Shown here one piece after another: positions 17,452-26,220 of a stretch of 64,000 bases of DNA (position 1 is its first letter; each line of letters begins with the position of its first letter). A program made the translations under genes and the position numbers. Source of the stretch: Candidatus Eisenbacteria bacterium (lineage in GTDB: Bacteria; Eisenbacteria; RBG-16-71-46; SZUA-252); contig VBOZ01000014.1 of the NCBI GenBank assembly GCA_005893305.1, positions 1 to 64,000 of the forward strand, given 5' to 3'. The notes below the pieces were generated by a model. That model saw only the letters and a program-made list of their open reading frames with translations. It made no database searches and had not been told where the DNA came from.

Positions 17452-18754
17452 CTTCTGTGGATTTTACGTCGCCCGAGGCGACGCGAAGATCTTCAACCGC
17501 GCCTCGAAGGTCGTGATGGTGCGGGACGGCACCCGGACCGTCCTCACGATGGCGAACGACTTCAAGGGCGAACCGAAGGAGTTCGCGGTGGTCGTGCCCG
17601 TGCCGACATTCTTGGAGAAGGGGCAGATTCATATCGGCGACCGGGCCGTGATCGACCACCTCGACGCCTATTCCGCGCCGAGGCTGGTGGAGTACTTCGA
17701 TCCGGATCCATGCCAGCAGATGGCGTACGAGATGAAAGGCAAGGCGTCGGCGATGGCACCCATGGCGCTGTCGGATCGGGCCGATGCGCGCGCCAAGGCG
17801 TTGGGCGTCAGGGTGGAGGCGACCTACACGGTGGGCGAATACGACATCGTGATCCTCTCCGCGAAGCAGAGCGGCGGCCTCGAGACCTGGCTCCTCGAGA
17901 ACGGCTACACGCTGCCCCGCGGCGCCTCCGCGGTGCTCGGCGGCTACATCAAGCAGAACATGCGCTTCTTCGTGGCGAAGGTGAACCTCACGGAGCAGGC
18001 CAAGCTCGGCTTCTCCTATCTGCGTCCGCTCCAGGTCGCCTTCGAGTCCCCCAAGTTCATGCTCCCGATCCGGCTCGGCATGGTGAACTCCAACGGGCCG
18101 CAGGAATTATTTGTATTCGCGCTGACCCGGGACGGGCGCGTCGAGACGACCAACTATCGAACGGTGCGGCTCCCCGAGGGGATGGACGTGCCCGAGTACG
18201 TGAAGGATGAGTTCCCCGCCTTCTACCGCGCCATGTTCGCCGAGCAGGTCCGAAAGGAGAGCGGCGAGGCCGTGTTCCTCGAGTACGCGTGGGATATGGG
18301 ATGGTGCGATCCCTGCGCGGCCGATCCGCTCTCGCAGGAGGAGCTGCACGGGCTGGGAGTCTGGTGGATCGGCGATCCGAGAGGCGATGCCGCCGGGAGG
18401 ATTGGGTTAGTCCCGCCGGTCGGAGGCGCGCAGCAGGTCTTCATCACGCGGCTGCACGTGCGTTACGACAACGCCCACTTCCCCGAGGACCTGGTCTTCC
18501 AGCAGACCGGAGACAAGTCGAATTTCCAGGGCCGCTTCGTGATTCATCACCCGTGGAAGGGCGGCTCGGAATGCCCTGGGATTGATTCCTACCTCACCGA
18601 GCTCCGAGGCCGCAGAGCGAAGGAGGCCGAGAATCTCGCCACTCTCACCGGATGGTCGATGGAGCGCATCCGGCGGAGGATGAATCTGGACGGGGACTGG
18701 TCCGCGCCGGGCGACGAGCAGAAGTGGTGGCAAAGGATGTGGCCCTCGAACTAG
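17384..18754 (+). CDS. Secreted DUF2330 protein (copy 1)
   Basis: A 456-residue exported protein. After a signal peptide ending near AAYSFCGFYVA comes the conserved DUF2330 start: GDAKIFNRASKVVMVRDG, then a hydrophobic strand FAVVVPVPTFLEKGQIH. Conserved cysteines occur at CGF, DPDPC, GWCDPC and the late SECPG. The last 60 residues are rich in Trp and charged residues. The start is GTG 17384 with AAGGAG at 17372-17377, six bases upstream. It overlaps the RnfD-like gene by 68 bases, implying coupled translation. No catalytic function is assigned to DUF2330. Confidence 0.85.
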   Translation: MNRWLLALAICLAGALSAPAAYSFCGFYVARGDAKIFNRASKVVMVRDGTRTVLTMANDFKGEPKEFAVVVPVPTFLEKGQIHIGDRAVIDHLDAYSAPRLVEYFDPDPCQQMAYEMKGKASAMAPMALSDRADARAKALGVRVEATYTVGEYDIVILSAKQSGGLETWLLENGYTLPRGASAVLGGYIKQNMRFFVAKVNLTEQAKLGFSYLRPLQVAFESPKFMLPIRLGMVNSNGPQELFVFALTRDGRVETTNYRTVRLPEGMDVPEYVKDEFPAFYRAMFAEQVRKESGEAVFLEYAWDMGWCDPCAADPLSQEELHGLGVWWIGDPRGDAAGRIGLVPPVGGAQQVFITRLHVRYDNAHFPEDLVFQQTGDKSNFQGRFVIHHPWKGGSECPGIDSYLTELRGRRAKEAENLATLTGWSMERIRRRMNLDGDWSAPGDEQKWWQRMWPSN

Positions 18755-18794
18755 CCGGGGAAAGAACTAGCCGGGCGAAGGAGAGGAGCGAGCG

Positions 18795-20129
18795 ATGAAA
18801 TGGCTCACTCTCGTGGTAAGTGCCCTCTTGGCGGGCGGCGCGGCGGCGCCGTCCGCCCAGGCGTTCTGCGGCTTCTACGTGGCGCAGGGAGACGCCAAGA
18901 TCTTCAACCACGCGTCCAAGGTCGTGTTGGCGCGCGACGGGAATCGGACCGTCCTCACGATGGTCAGCGACTTCCAGGGAGACCCGAAGGAATTCGCCGT
19001 CGTCGTGCCCGTACCGGTGGTCCCTGAGAAGGGCCAGGTGCACATCGGCGACGCGGCGTGGGTCGATCACCTGGATGCGTACTCGGCGCCGAGATTGGTC
19101 GAGTACACCGATCCGAATCCGTGTCCCGAGGCCGAACCGCATTACAGAGGGGGGCTGGCCCTCGAGATCGCAGGGGACGCGATCGCGCTCAAAGCCGGGG
19201 TCATAGGTACGAAGGGCTCAATCAGGGTCGAAGCCCAGTACAAAGTCGACGAGTACGAGATCGTGATCCTCTCGGCCACTGAGGGTCGCGGCCTCGATCA
19301 ATGGCTGAAGGCGAACGGATACCGAATCCCCGACGGCGCCCCGGCGGTCCTCCAGAGCTACATCAAGCAGGGGATGTTCTTCTTCGTCGCGAAGGTGGAC
19401 GTCCAGGAGCAGAAGCGGCTCGGCTACAACTACCTGCGTCCCATCCAGGTCGCCTTCGAGTCCCCCAAATTCGTGCTGCCGATCCGCCTGGGCATGGTGA
19501 ACGCCGATGGACCCCAGGAGATGTTTGTTTTCACCCTCACGCGGCAGGGTCGTGTGGAGGCATTGAACTACCGCACGGTCAAGCTCCCGACCGGCATCGA
19601 TGTGCCGGAGTTCGTGAAGGGCGAATTCCCCGACTTCTACCGGCTCGTGTTTGCGGACCAGCACCGGAAAGCGGGCGAATCGGGCGTATTTCTCGAGTAC
19701 GCCTGGGTGGTTGTGCCCGGCACTCCCTCATGCGACCCGTGCACGGCTCCCTACCTCACGGAGTTGCGCTCCCTGGGCGCGTTCTGGATCGCGGCGGGAC
19801 CCGGACCGCCCGGCGACGCGGTCCTCACGCGTCTCCACCTCCGCTACGACGGGCGGCACTTCCCCGAGGACCTGCAGCTCATGATGACGGCCGATCGGGA
19901 GAACTGGCAGGCAAGGTACGTCCTTCATCATCCGTACCGCGGCCCGGAGGAATGTCCGCAGTTGGTCGAGTACAGAAAGGGCGTCTGGGAACGCCGCCGA
20001 AAGGAGGCGGAGAACTACTGCAGCCTGACCGGCGCCCGGTTCGACGGCATCCGCGCCAAGATGGGCGTCGACGAGCGGTGGTCCGAGCCGAATGAGTCCC
20101 TAGTTTGGTGGGAACGGCTCTGGAAGTAG
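18795..20129 (+). CDS. Secreted DUF2330 protein (copy 2)
   Basis: A 444-residue tandem paralogue of the preceding gene, collinear over its full length (signal peptide, FCGFYVAQGDAKIFNHASKV, DAYSAPRLVEYTDPNPC, IQVAFESPKFVLPIRLGM and the Trp-rich end). The ATG at 18795 follows a GAGAGGAG ribosome-binding site. The two copies differ mainly around residues 110-140 and in the Cys-rich segment before the C-terminal block (SCDPCTAPY here). Forty bases separate them, so RnfD-DUF2330-DUF2330 reads as one operon. Its role is unknown. Confidence 0.85.
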   Translation: MKWLTLVVSALLAGGAAAPSAQAFCGFYVAQGDAKIFNHASKVVLARDGNRTVLTMVSDFQGDPKEFAVVVPVPVVPEKGQVHIGDAAWVDHLDAYSAPRLVEYTDPNPCPEAEPHYRGGLALEIAGDAIALKAGVIGTKGSIRVEAQYKVDEYEIVILSATEGRGLDQWLKANGYRIPDGAPAVLQSYIKQGMFFFVAKVDVQEQKRLGYNYLRPIQVAFESPKFVLPIRLGMVNADGPQEMFVFTLTRQGRVEALNYRTVKLPTGIDVPEFVKGEFPDFYRLVFADQHRKAGESGVFLEYAWVVVPGTPSCDPCTAPYLTELRSLGAFWIAAGPGPPGDAVLTRLHLRYDGRHFPEDLQLMMTADRENWQARYVLHHPYRGPEECPQLVEYRKGVWERRRKEAENYCSLTGARFDGIRAKMGVDERWSEPNESLVWWERLWK

Positions 20130-20151
20130 CCGTCACCGCTCTGGCGGATTC

Positions 20152-20448
20152 TTAGAGGCGGGGCGCGATCTTCTCGACGGCTTCCTTCGAGGTGATCACC
20201 GGATACACCTCGAACTCCATGAGGTCGCTCCAGCGAGCCATCCAGGCGTCGAGGAGCGACCGGTCATGGGTTTCCATCAGCTGATAGCAGCGCTCGAGCT
20301 TGTCGTCGATCCAGCTCGACACGTAGGCCAAGCCATCGGGCATCATGCGTCCGCTGTCCTTGAAACGCCGATAGACGGGGGCGGCATCCTTGTTCTTGAA
20401 GCGCTCGACCACCATGTAGAGGGTCCTCTGCATGGGCGGGCCGAGCAC
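20152..20448 (-). CDS. DUF3303-like small protein
   Basis: A 98-residue protein with the features of DUF3303: an opening RTLYMVVERFKN, then PDGLAYVSSWID and the acidic/aromatic DRSLLDAWMARWSDL. These are ferredoxin-like dimeric alpha/beta-barrel proteins of unknown role. The longest frame starts at GTG 20448 with GAGG just upstream; ATG 20433 is an alternative. It lies six bases after the DinB gene and is probably co-transcribed with it. Confidence 0.75.
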   Translation of the reverse strand: MLGPPMQRTLYMVVERFKNKDAAPVYRRFKDSGRMMPDGLAYVSSWIDDKLERCYQLMETHDRSLLDAWMARWSDLMEFEVYPVITSKEAVEKIAPRL

Positions 20449-20453
20449 GAGCC

Positions 20454-20936
20454 TCAGCGCCCGACCGTCGAACGGATCTTCGCGAGATGGTGAAAGCTGT
20501 GCCGGACCGCGTGATCCTCGAGGAAGAACTGCGCCGTCAGGGGCGCATCGGCGTTGAGCGAGACGGGCGCGGCGTTATCCAATTGCTCGTCGGAGAACGA
20601 GCGTATGGCATCGGCGGCGACCTTGCTGTTCCGCCGCAGGAACTCAACCGCCTCCTGCTTCGAGACCGCGGCGTGCTCCTTGGCGTGCTTCGCGTTGATG
20701 TCCGCCACCGCGTCCCAGGTCACGCCGGCAATCGGCTTCCCTGCCCCGAGGGTCTGGGCGAGCTGGATCTCGATCGGGTACATGTTTCCGACGTGGTGCA
20801 CGATGACCCCGACGGGCCGCCCGTCGTGGGGGATCTTCATCCGCCATTCCGCATCTGAAAGTGCCTCAGCAAATTTCGCTAGATTCGCTGCCCCTTGCTC
20901 CAGCCGTTCCGCGAGTGCCTGCGCCCGCCGTCCCAT
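20454..20936 (-). CDS. DinB/DUF664-like four-helix-bundle protein
   Basis: A 160-residue all-helical protein. The metal-binding histidine of helix 2 is in VGVIVHHVGNMYP, and the C-terminal pair is in HAVRHSFHHLAKIR, the usual His triad of the DinB_2 superfamily. Some members are thiol-dependent (mycothiol or bacillithiol) transferases and others have no known reaction. The ATG at 20936 gives a family-length protein. Confidence 0.82.
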   Translation of the reverse strand: MGRRAQALAERLEQGAANLAKFAEALSDAEWRMKIPHDGRPVGVIVHHVGNMYPIEIQLAQTLGAGKPIAGVTWDAVADINAKHAKEHAAVSKQEAVEFLRRNSKVAADAIRSFSDEQLDNAAPVSLNADAPLTAQFFLEDHAVRHSFHHLAKIRSTVGR

Positions 20937-21015
20937 TGTTCCCTCCGGATCTTACAACGTAGGTTGAGGAGTTGAAATGCCCGCCGGTGAGTATAGTGCC
21001 GCTCCCCGCCGCCCG

Positions 21016-24000
21016 CTAGAGGCGCTCGATGTGGTCCACCGTCAGCGTGCAGACGCCGAAATCCTCCTCGACGAGCCCGCTTAGAAGGAACGGCCGCGTG
21101 CTCGTAAGAAGGTGGCAGAAGCGGCGGTACGCGTCCGGGAAGAGCGTGGCGTCGTAGATCGCGGTCGTGTCCTCGAAGGCGATGAACTCCATCGGCTCCT
21201 TGTCTTTCGTCTGGACGAGCTTCGAGTTCACGTGCCAGCCGAGGATCCGGACGCGGCGGCCCGCGTGGCGGTCCAGGTCGCGGGCCGCGATGACGCCCCG
21301 GCCCCGCATCGCGTGCTCATAGGGCTCGAGCGGATGAGCGCTCAGGAGAAATCCGAGCGTCTCGACCTCGTGGCGGAGGACGGTTTGGCGATCGTACGCG
21401 GGGGCGCGGGGCGCCTCGACGGGCGGGGCTTGGAAGAGCTCGGGCGCGGGCTCGGCTGCCCGCCCATCGAGGCAGAGCTCCCAGAGCAGCTCGGGCCTCG
21501 TTCGTCCGCCCGCGATCGAATCGATGGCGCCCGCTTTCACGAGCAGCTCCGCGTCGCTGGGGCGAAGCGGCACGCGGGCGCGCAGATCCGCGAACGACCG
21601 GAACGCTCCCCCGCGCACCCTCTCGGCGAGCAGCGCGTCGAGTGTATCGTGGTGGAGCCCCTTGAGCTGCATCAGCCCCACGCGCACCTCACGCCCCTTC
21701 CCCGTGTAGGCGCGCTCGCTCGCGTTCACGTCCGGAGGCAGGATCGTAAGCCCCATCCGCCGCGCTTCGGAGATGTAGGCGAAAGTCGTGTAGTAGCCGC
21801 CCTGATTCGAGATCACGGCGGCGATGAACTCGGCCGGGTGGTGCGCGCGGAGCCACCCTGACCGAAACGACACGAGCGCGTAGGAGGCGCTGTGCGGCTT
21901 GCAGAAGGAGTAGCCCGCGAAGGAGAGGATCATCTCCCACACCTTGTCGATCACCTCGCGCGTCGCGCCGCGCGCCGCCGCGCCCGCGTAGAACTCGGCC
22001 TGGTACGCCCGGAGCGGCTTCAGCGGGCGCTTCTGGCTCAGCGCCTTCCGGAGCCCTTCTGCCTGCGCGAGCGAGAGCCCCGCGAGCTCCATCGAGACCT
22101 TGGTCACGTCCTCCTGGTAGCACATGATCCCGTACGTCTCGTCGAGCGTGTGCGTGAGCGCGGGGTGGAGCGGCTCGTACGCGCCGCCGTGGAGGCGCCG
22201 GACGTATTCGCGGATGAAGCGGTTCGCGGCGGGGCGGATCATCGACGAGTGGATGACCAAGTGGTCGAAGTCGCCCACGCGCGCCTTCCGCTGGAGCTGT
22301 CGCATGGAGCACGACTCGACGTAGAAGACGCCGATCGTCTCCCCGTCCCGCATGAGCCGCTGCGTCTCGGGATCCTCGATCGGGTTCCACGTCCGCTCGT
22401 CGATCGCGAGGCCGGTGTTCCGCGCCACCGCCGCGACCGCGTCTCGGATCACGGCGAGCGACCGGTTCCCAAGCAGGTCCATCTTCACGAGGCCGTAGTC
22501 CTCGACCTGGTCCTTCTCCCACTGGACGATCGGCACTCCCTTGGGCGCGATCTCGACCGGCACGTGGTCGGCGAGCGAGTCCGGCACGAGCACGACGCCG
22601 CCGCTGTGCACCGAGAGGTGGCGCGGGTGCCCCTCGAGCGCGACCGCCTGGGCGAGGATCTCGGGCCACGGCGGCTCGAAGTCGACGTCCTTGAAACGAG
22701 GGCGCCCGTCCAAGCGCTCGACCGGATCCTCGAGCCCCCAGTACCCGGCAAGCCGCTTCGTCACGTTCATGATCTCGGCTTCGGGAAGGCCGTAGACCTT
22801 CGCGATCTCGTGGATCGCTCCCTTGGCGCGGAAGCCGACGTGGTTCGCGACCATCGCCGCCCGGACGGGCGCGCCGTTCTCCTCGAGCACGGCGAGCTGG
22901 ATCGCATCCCGCTCGTCCCACGCGAAGTCGACGTCGATGTCGGGCGGGTCCTTCCGCTCGGGCGAGAGGAAGCGCTCGAAGAAGAGGTTGTGCCGCACCG
23001 GGTCGACGTGGGTGATCCCGAGCAGGTAGGCCACGATGCTGGCCGCGCCCGAGCCGCGGCCGCAGGTGCGGGGCGTGCGGGACGTGATCGCCTCCACGAT
23101 CAGGAAGTAGTCGGCGTAGCCCTTCTCGCGGATGATCGCGAGCTCGCGGTCGAGGCGCGCGCGCACGGCGGGGGCGGGATCGCGGCCGTAGCGGTGGAGA
23201 ATTCCCGCCTCGCAGCGCGCGTGGAGGATCTCAAAGGCGTCTCCCCGCTCGAGCGGATACGAGGGAAATACGGTTCGCCCCATCGGCCAGTCGGCCGCGC
23301 ACTCCTCGCCTAAACGCATGGCGTTCTCCAGCGCCTCCGGCGCGTGCGGGAAGCGCGCCTCCATCTCGGCGGCGGACGCGAAGGTGCGCGCCGACTCCGC
23401 GAGATCGTGGGACGGCACGCGGTCGAGCGTTGAATTCCGGTCGATCGCGCGGAGCACGTGGTGGAGGTGGTGGGCCTCGCGGTGGACGAAGTGCACGTCG
23501 TTCGTCGCGACGCAGGGGATCCCCTCGGAGCGAGCCCATTGGCGGAGCGCGCGATCGCCGCGCCCAGGGACGAGCTCGGCGTACGTTGGGAGCGCGTCGC
23601 GGAGCGGGGCCAGGAGCGCGCGGTCCTCCGAGAGGAGGACAAGCCCCTCGGCGTGGGCTCGCGTCGAGGCAGCAAGGGAAAAGGCGGGATCGAGGTGCCG
23701 CGCGGTGAGGACGCGGCAGAGCGAGCGGTAACCCTCGCGGCCGCGCGCGAGGAGAACGGCGCGCGCGGGGTGCGTACCGTTTCCATCGGCGTTGCGACCG
23801 CCGTTGCCATTCGCGCCCGCCGCCTCCACGACCTCGGCACCGGCGATCGGCGTGAGTCCGGCCTCGGCGCAGATCTGGCGGTAGAAGACGAAGCCGTAGA
23901 GGGCGTTCGTATCGGTCAACGCGAAGCGGTCCATCCCCCGCTCGCGCGCCGCTTGCGCCAGGGCCTCGAGCGTGTCGACGCCCCGCATCAGCGAGTAGTG

Positions 24001-24030
24001 GCTATGAACGTGCAGGTGGACGAACGACAA
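21016..24030 (-). CDS. dnaE2: Error-prone DNA polymerase III alpha subunit
   Basis: A C-family polymerase of about 1,004 residues. It opens with a PHP domain (FVHLHVHSHYSLMRGVDT) and carries the palm aspartates in PPDIDVDFAWDERD. The fingers and HhH region and an OB-fold (RVRILGWHVNSKLVQ, FEDTTAIYDATLFP) follow. It ends after the OB-fold without the long C-terminal tau-binding tail of replicative DnaE1, which is typical of DnaE2. The start is placed at TTG 24030, giving MSFVHLHVHS, because the frame upstream is imuB antisense-like sequence with no homology. It overlaps imuB by 29 bases. In other bacteria DnaE2 extends from lesions during SOS mutagenesis with ImuB as its clamp-binding partner. 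Confidence 0.92.
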   Translation of the reverse strand: MSFVHLHVHSHYSLMRGVDTLEALAQAARERGMDRFALTDTNALYGFVFYRQICAEAGLTPIAGAEVVEAAGANGNGGRNADGNGTHPARAVLLARGREGYRSLCRVLTARHLDPAFSLAASTRAHAEGLVLLSEDRALLAPLRDALPTYAELVPGRGDRALRQWARSEGIPCVATNDVHFVHREAHHLHHVLRAIDRNSTLDRVPSHDLAESARTFASAAEMEARFPHAPEALENAMRLGEECAADWPMGRTVFPSYPLERGDAFEILHARCEAGILHRYGRDPAPAVRARLDRELAIIREKGYADYFLIVEAITSRTPRTCGRGSGAASIVAYLLGITHVDPVRHNLFFERFLSPERKDPPDIDVDFAWDERDAIQLAVLEENGAPVRAAMVANHVGFRAKGAIHEIAKVYGLPEAEIMNVTKRLAGYWGLEDPVERLDGRPRFKDVDFEPPWPEILAQAVALEGHPRHLSVHSGGVVLVPDSLADHVPVEIAPKGVPIVQWEKDQVEDYGLVKMDLLGNRSLAVIRDAVAAVARNTGLAIDERTWNPIEDPETQRLMRDGETIGVFYVESCSMRQLQRKARVGDFDHLVIHSSMIRPAANRFIREYVRRLHGGAYEPLHPALTHTLDETYGIMCYQEDVTKVSMELAGLSLAQAEGLRKALSQKRPLKPLRAYQAEFYAGAAARGATREVIDKVWEMILSFAGYSFCKPHSASYALVSFRSGWLRAHHPAEFIAAVISNQGGYYTTFAYISEARRMGLTILPPDVNASERAYTGKGREVRVGLMQLKGLHHDTLDALLAERVRGGAFRSFADLRARVPLRPSDAELLVKAGAIDSIAGGRTRPELLWELCLDGRAAEPAPELFQAPPVEAPRAPAYDRQTVLRHEVETLGFLLSAHPLEPYEHAMRGRGVIAARDLDRHAGRRVRILGWHVNSKLVQTKDKEPMEFIAFEDTTAIYDATLFPDAYRRFCHLLTSTRPFLLSGLVEEDFGVCTLTVDHIERL

Positions 24031-25297
24031 GACCGTGCGCCATCCACGCGGCGGGGACGAGCGCCTCCGTACCGAAGCGGGCGCGAACGCGGTCGAGGGC
24101 CGCCTCCAAGGCCCCCACACGCTCCACATCGAATGGCGCGGGGGACGCATCCCTACGGGCGCTTGTCCTCGCTCGCGCTTCGCGCGAGCTGCGGAGGCGC
24201 CCTGCGGGATCGTCCCCCGCGTCCTCCCACAGAGAGAGTTGTGTCGCCATTGCCGGCGCCTCCGCTGCCTCGATGCGCAGGCGGCGGATGCGGACGCGGC
24301 GGGTGACGGCCCGGTCGAGGAGCGCGAATGCGGCCGCGCGGAGCGCATGCTCGCTCGCGGTCGGGGTCGCGAGCGTTTGGCGCGCGCTGCCCCCGCGGCC
24401 GTCCGTGTATGAGATCGAAATCGCCAGCACGCGCGCTTCGGCCCCGCGTGAGCGGAGTCCCACGCCCAGCTCGACGACCAGGCGCGCGAGACGGGCCGCG
24501 AGAATACGACGGTCGTTCGTCTCCTGACCCAGTGTCTCCTCGGCAACCGCCACGCGCGGGGGCGCCGCCGTGCGCCGGGGCGCCGCATCCAGCCCCCGCA
24601 CCTCGCGCCAGAGCGCCCCGCCCGCCGCCGCGCCGAGCGCGGCCAGGAGCTGGGGGGCGGTCAACGTCTGCGCGTCGCGCACGGCGCGGATGTTGAGGAG
24701 ATCGAGGCGCTCGGCGACCGCCCGCTCGCGCGCCGTCGGCAGCACCCGCACGGCCAGCGGCGCCAGGAATGCGACCTCGCTCCCGGGAAGCACGTCGAGG
24801 AGCTCGCCGTCGGGAGCGAGCACCGACGCGGCCACGCGGCTCACGAGGCGCGTCGCGCCGATCCCGAGCGTGGGATGGAGGCGAAACGAGCTTTCGACGC
24901 CCCGCCCCGCGGCGGCCGCTCGGTCGCGGGCGTCACCGTGCGTGCGTGCGACGCCTGTCAGATCAAGGACGAATCGGCCCGATGGTCGCGCGCTCCCCTC
25001 TTCGGCGAACGGGGCGAACGGCGAGAGCGCCGCGCGGACCGAGGCTGAGATACGTGCGTAGAGATCGGGGTCGGGCGGAAGCGCGATCAGGTCGCGGCAG
25101 AGACGCCGCGCGACGACGAGGGGCGTACCCGGGTGAATGCCGGCGGCCCGCGCCTCACGCGACGCGGCAGCGACCCTCGGGCGCGGGGAGTCGGCCGGCG
25201 CGAGCGCGAGCGGGCGGCCCACGAGCTTCGGGCAACGGAGACGCTCGGCCTGGATCGCGAAGGAGTCAATGGCGACGTGGAGGATGGTGGATTCCAT
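24002..25297 (-). CDS. imuB: ImuB-like, catalytically degenerate Y-family polymerase homologue
   Basis: A 431-residue protein with the Y-family layout (palm, HhH near residues 160-210, little-finger-like region to about 340). The catalytic residues are lost. The start ILHVAIDSFA has Ala9 where Pol IV has its first metal-binding Asp, and the S-x-D-E motif is replaced by SGRFVLDLTG near residues 106-115. This is the signature of ImuB. A β-clamp-binding-like motif QLSLW is at residues 353-357. In mycobacteria and Caulobacter ImuB bridges DnaE2 to the sliding clamp. It lies 24 bases after lexA and overlaps dnaE2. Confidence 0.88.
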   Translation of the reverse strand: MESTILHVAIDSFAIQAERLRCPKLVGRPLALAPADSPRPRVAAASREARAAGIHPGTPLVVARRLCRDLIALPPDPDLYARISASVRAALSPFAPFAEEGSARPSGRFVLDLTGVARTHGDARDRAAAAGRGVESSFRLHPTLGIGATRLVSRVAASVLAPDGELLDVLPGSEVAFLAPLAVRVLPTARERAVAERLDLLNIRAVRDAQTLTAPQLLAALGAAAGGALWREVRGLDAAPRRTAAPPRVAVAEETLGQETNDRRILAARLARLVVELGVGLRSRGAEARVLAISISYTDGRGGSARQTLATPTASEHALRAAAFALLDRAVTRRVRIRRLRIEAAEAPAMATQLSLWEDAGDDPAGRLRSSREARARTSARRDASPAPFDVERVGALEAALDRVRARFGTEALVPAAWMAHGLVVRPPARS

Positions 25298-25321
25298 GGC
25301 GTACCTGTCCGGTGGTGGCGC

Positions 25322-25969
25322 CTACGCATAGCTTCGGAGGAGTCCCACCAGGACGCCTCGAATCTCGACGCGATCGGCCGACACGCGCATGACCTCGAGC
25401 GCAGCGTTGGCGGGGTGAAGCTCGACGCGATCGCCCGTGAGGCGGAATCGCTTCAGCGTTGCCTCCCCGTCCACGACCGCGACGACCGTCTGCCCGTTCT
25501 CGGCCCGGCGCGCGCGGCGCACCACGACGATGTCGCCATCGTGGATCCCGTCCTCGATCATCGAGTCGCCGCTCACGCGGAGCGCGTAGCGCTCGCCCGC
25601 GCCGGTCATCGCGGCCGGGACCGCGATCTCCTCAGGGACCTCGACCGGCTCGATCGGCCGTCCCGCCGCCACTACGCCGAGGAGCGGGATGGTGCCCCCC
25701 CCGGCGCGGCGGGCAGGCGGGGCCAGCCACCGCTTCGCGTTGTGAGGCGCCGGCGCCAGGTATCCGCGGCGACGGAGCTGCGTGACCAGCTTCGCGACCG
25801 CGTTGAGGGAGGAGACGCCGAGATGGCGGCGAATCTCCTCATAGGATGGGGCAAACCCCTTCCCGCCACGGAAAGCGGTGATGAAGTCGTAAGTGACTCG
25901 CTGTCGGGGCGTTAGCAGGACTATTCCCTCTCCGATCTCGTTCGTCTCTGAAGACCTTCGAATCCTCAT
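25322..25969 (-). CDS. lexA: LexA repressor
   Basis: A 215-residue SOS repressor. A winged helix-turn-helix spans about residues 18-70 (LTPRQRVTYDFI, PSYEEIRRHLGVSS). The autocleavage site is Ala102-Gly103 in GVVAAGRPIE, and the catalytic dyad is Ser136 (SGDSMIEDGI) with Lys173 (GEATLKRF). All residues needed for RecA-stimulated self-cleavage are present. It heads the lexA-imuB-dnaE2 operon, so it probably represses itself and the mutasome genes through the site described just upstream. Whether this is the only LexA of the genome is not known. Confidence 0.93.
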   Translation of the reverse strand: MRIRRSSETNEIGEGIVLLTPRQRVTYDFITAFRGGKGFAPSYEEIRRHLGVSSLNAVAKLVTQLRRRGYLAPAPHNAKRWLAPPARRAGGGTIPLLGVVAAGRPIEPVEVPEEIAVPAAMTGAGERYALRVSGDSMIEDGIHDGDIVVVRRARRAENGQTVVAVVDGEATLKRFRLTGDRVELHPANAALEVMRVSADRVEIRGVLVGLLRSYA

Positions 25970-26067
25970 GCCGGGTTGCCCGAGGCGGCCGCGCGGCGCC
26001 CTGTGGCGGCCGTCCGGGAACCCTCCGTGAGGCGGTACGCTAGGCGCGCCCCGCGGATGATGTAGAG

Positions 26068-26096
26068 AGCGTAGGTGAACAAAAGGTGAAAGTCAA
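26068..26096 (-). promoter_or_regulatory. Promoter of lexA-imuB-dnaE2 with LexA-box-like direct repeat in the spacer
   Basis: On the minus strand TTGACT (26096-26091) and TACGCT (26073-26068) are separated by 17 bases. The spacer contains an 11-base-period direct repeat: AGGTGAA at 26073-26079 and again at 26084-26090. Read on the plus strand this is GAAC-N7-GAAA (26077-26091), one base off GAAC-N7-GAAC, the direct-repeat LexA box of alphaproteobacteria. The location is ideal for repression. Confidence 0.5.
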
Positions 26097-26220
26097 GAGG
26101 AAGCAGAATTCAAGAAGCCCGCCCGACTTCGCCTCCAATTTCTGAGTGCCCCCGTGGGGGACGGGAGTACGCTCGAAGGCATGAAGCCCCGCGATAGCCG
26201 GCACCCAGATGGAGGTCTGC

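Noticed and set aside
21892-23313. Plus-strand 473-codon frame inside dnaE2
   Set aside because: Antisense shadow; dnaE2 has intact PHP and palm motifs on the other strand.
25322-25969. LexA-like gene as a phage CI-type repressor
   Set aside because: The LexA-type HTH, A-G cleavage site and operon with imuB-dnaE2 indicate a host SOS regulator; no phage genes are near.
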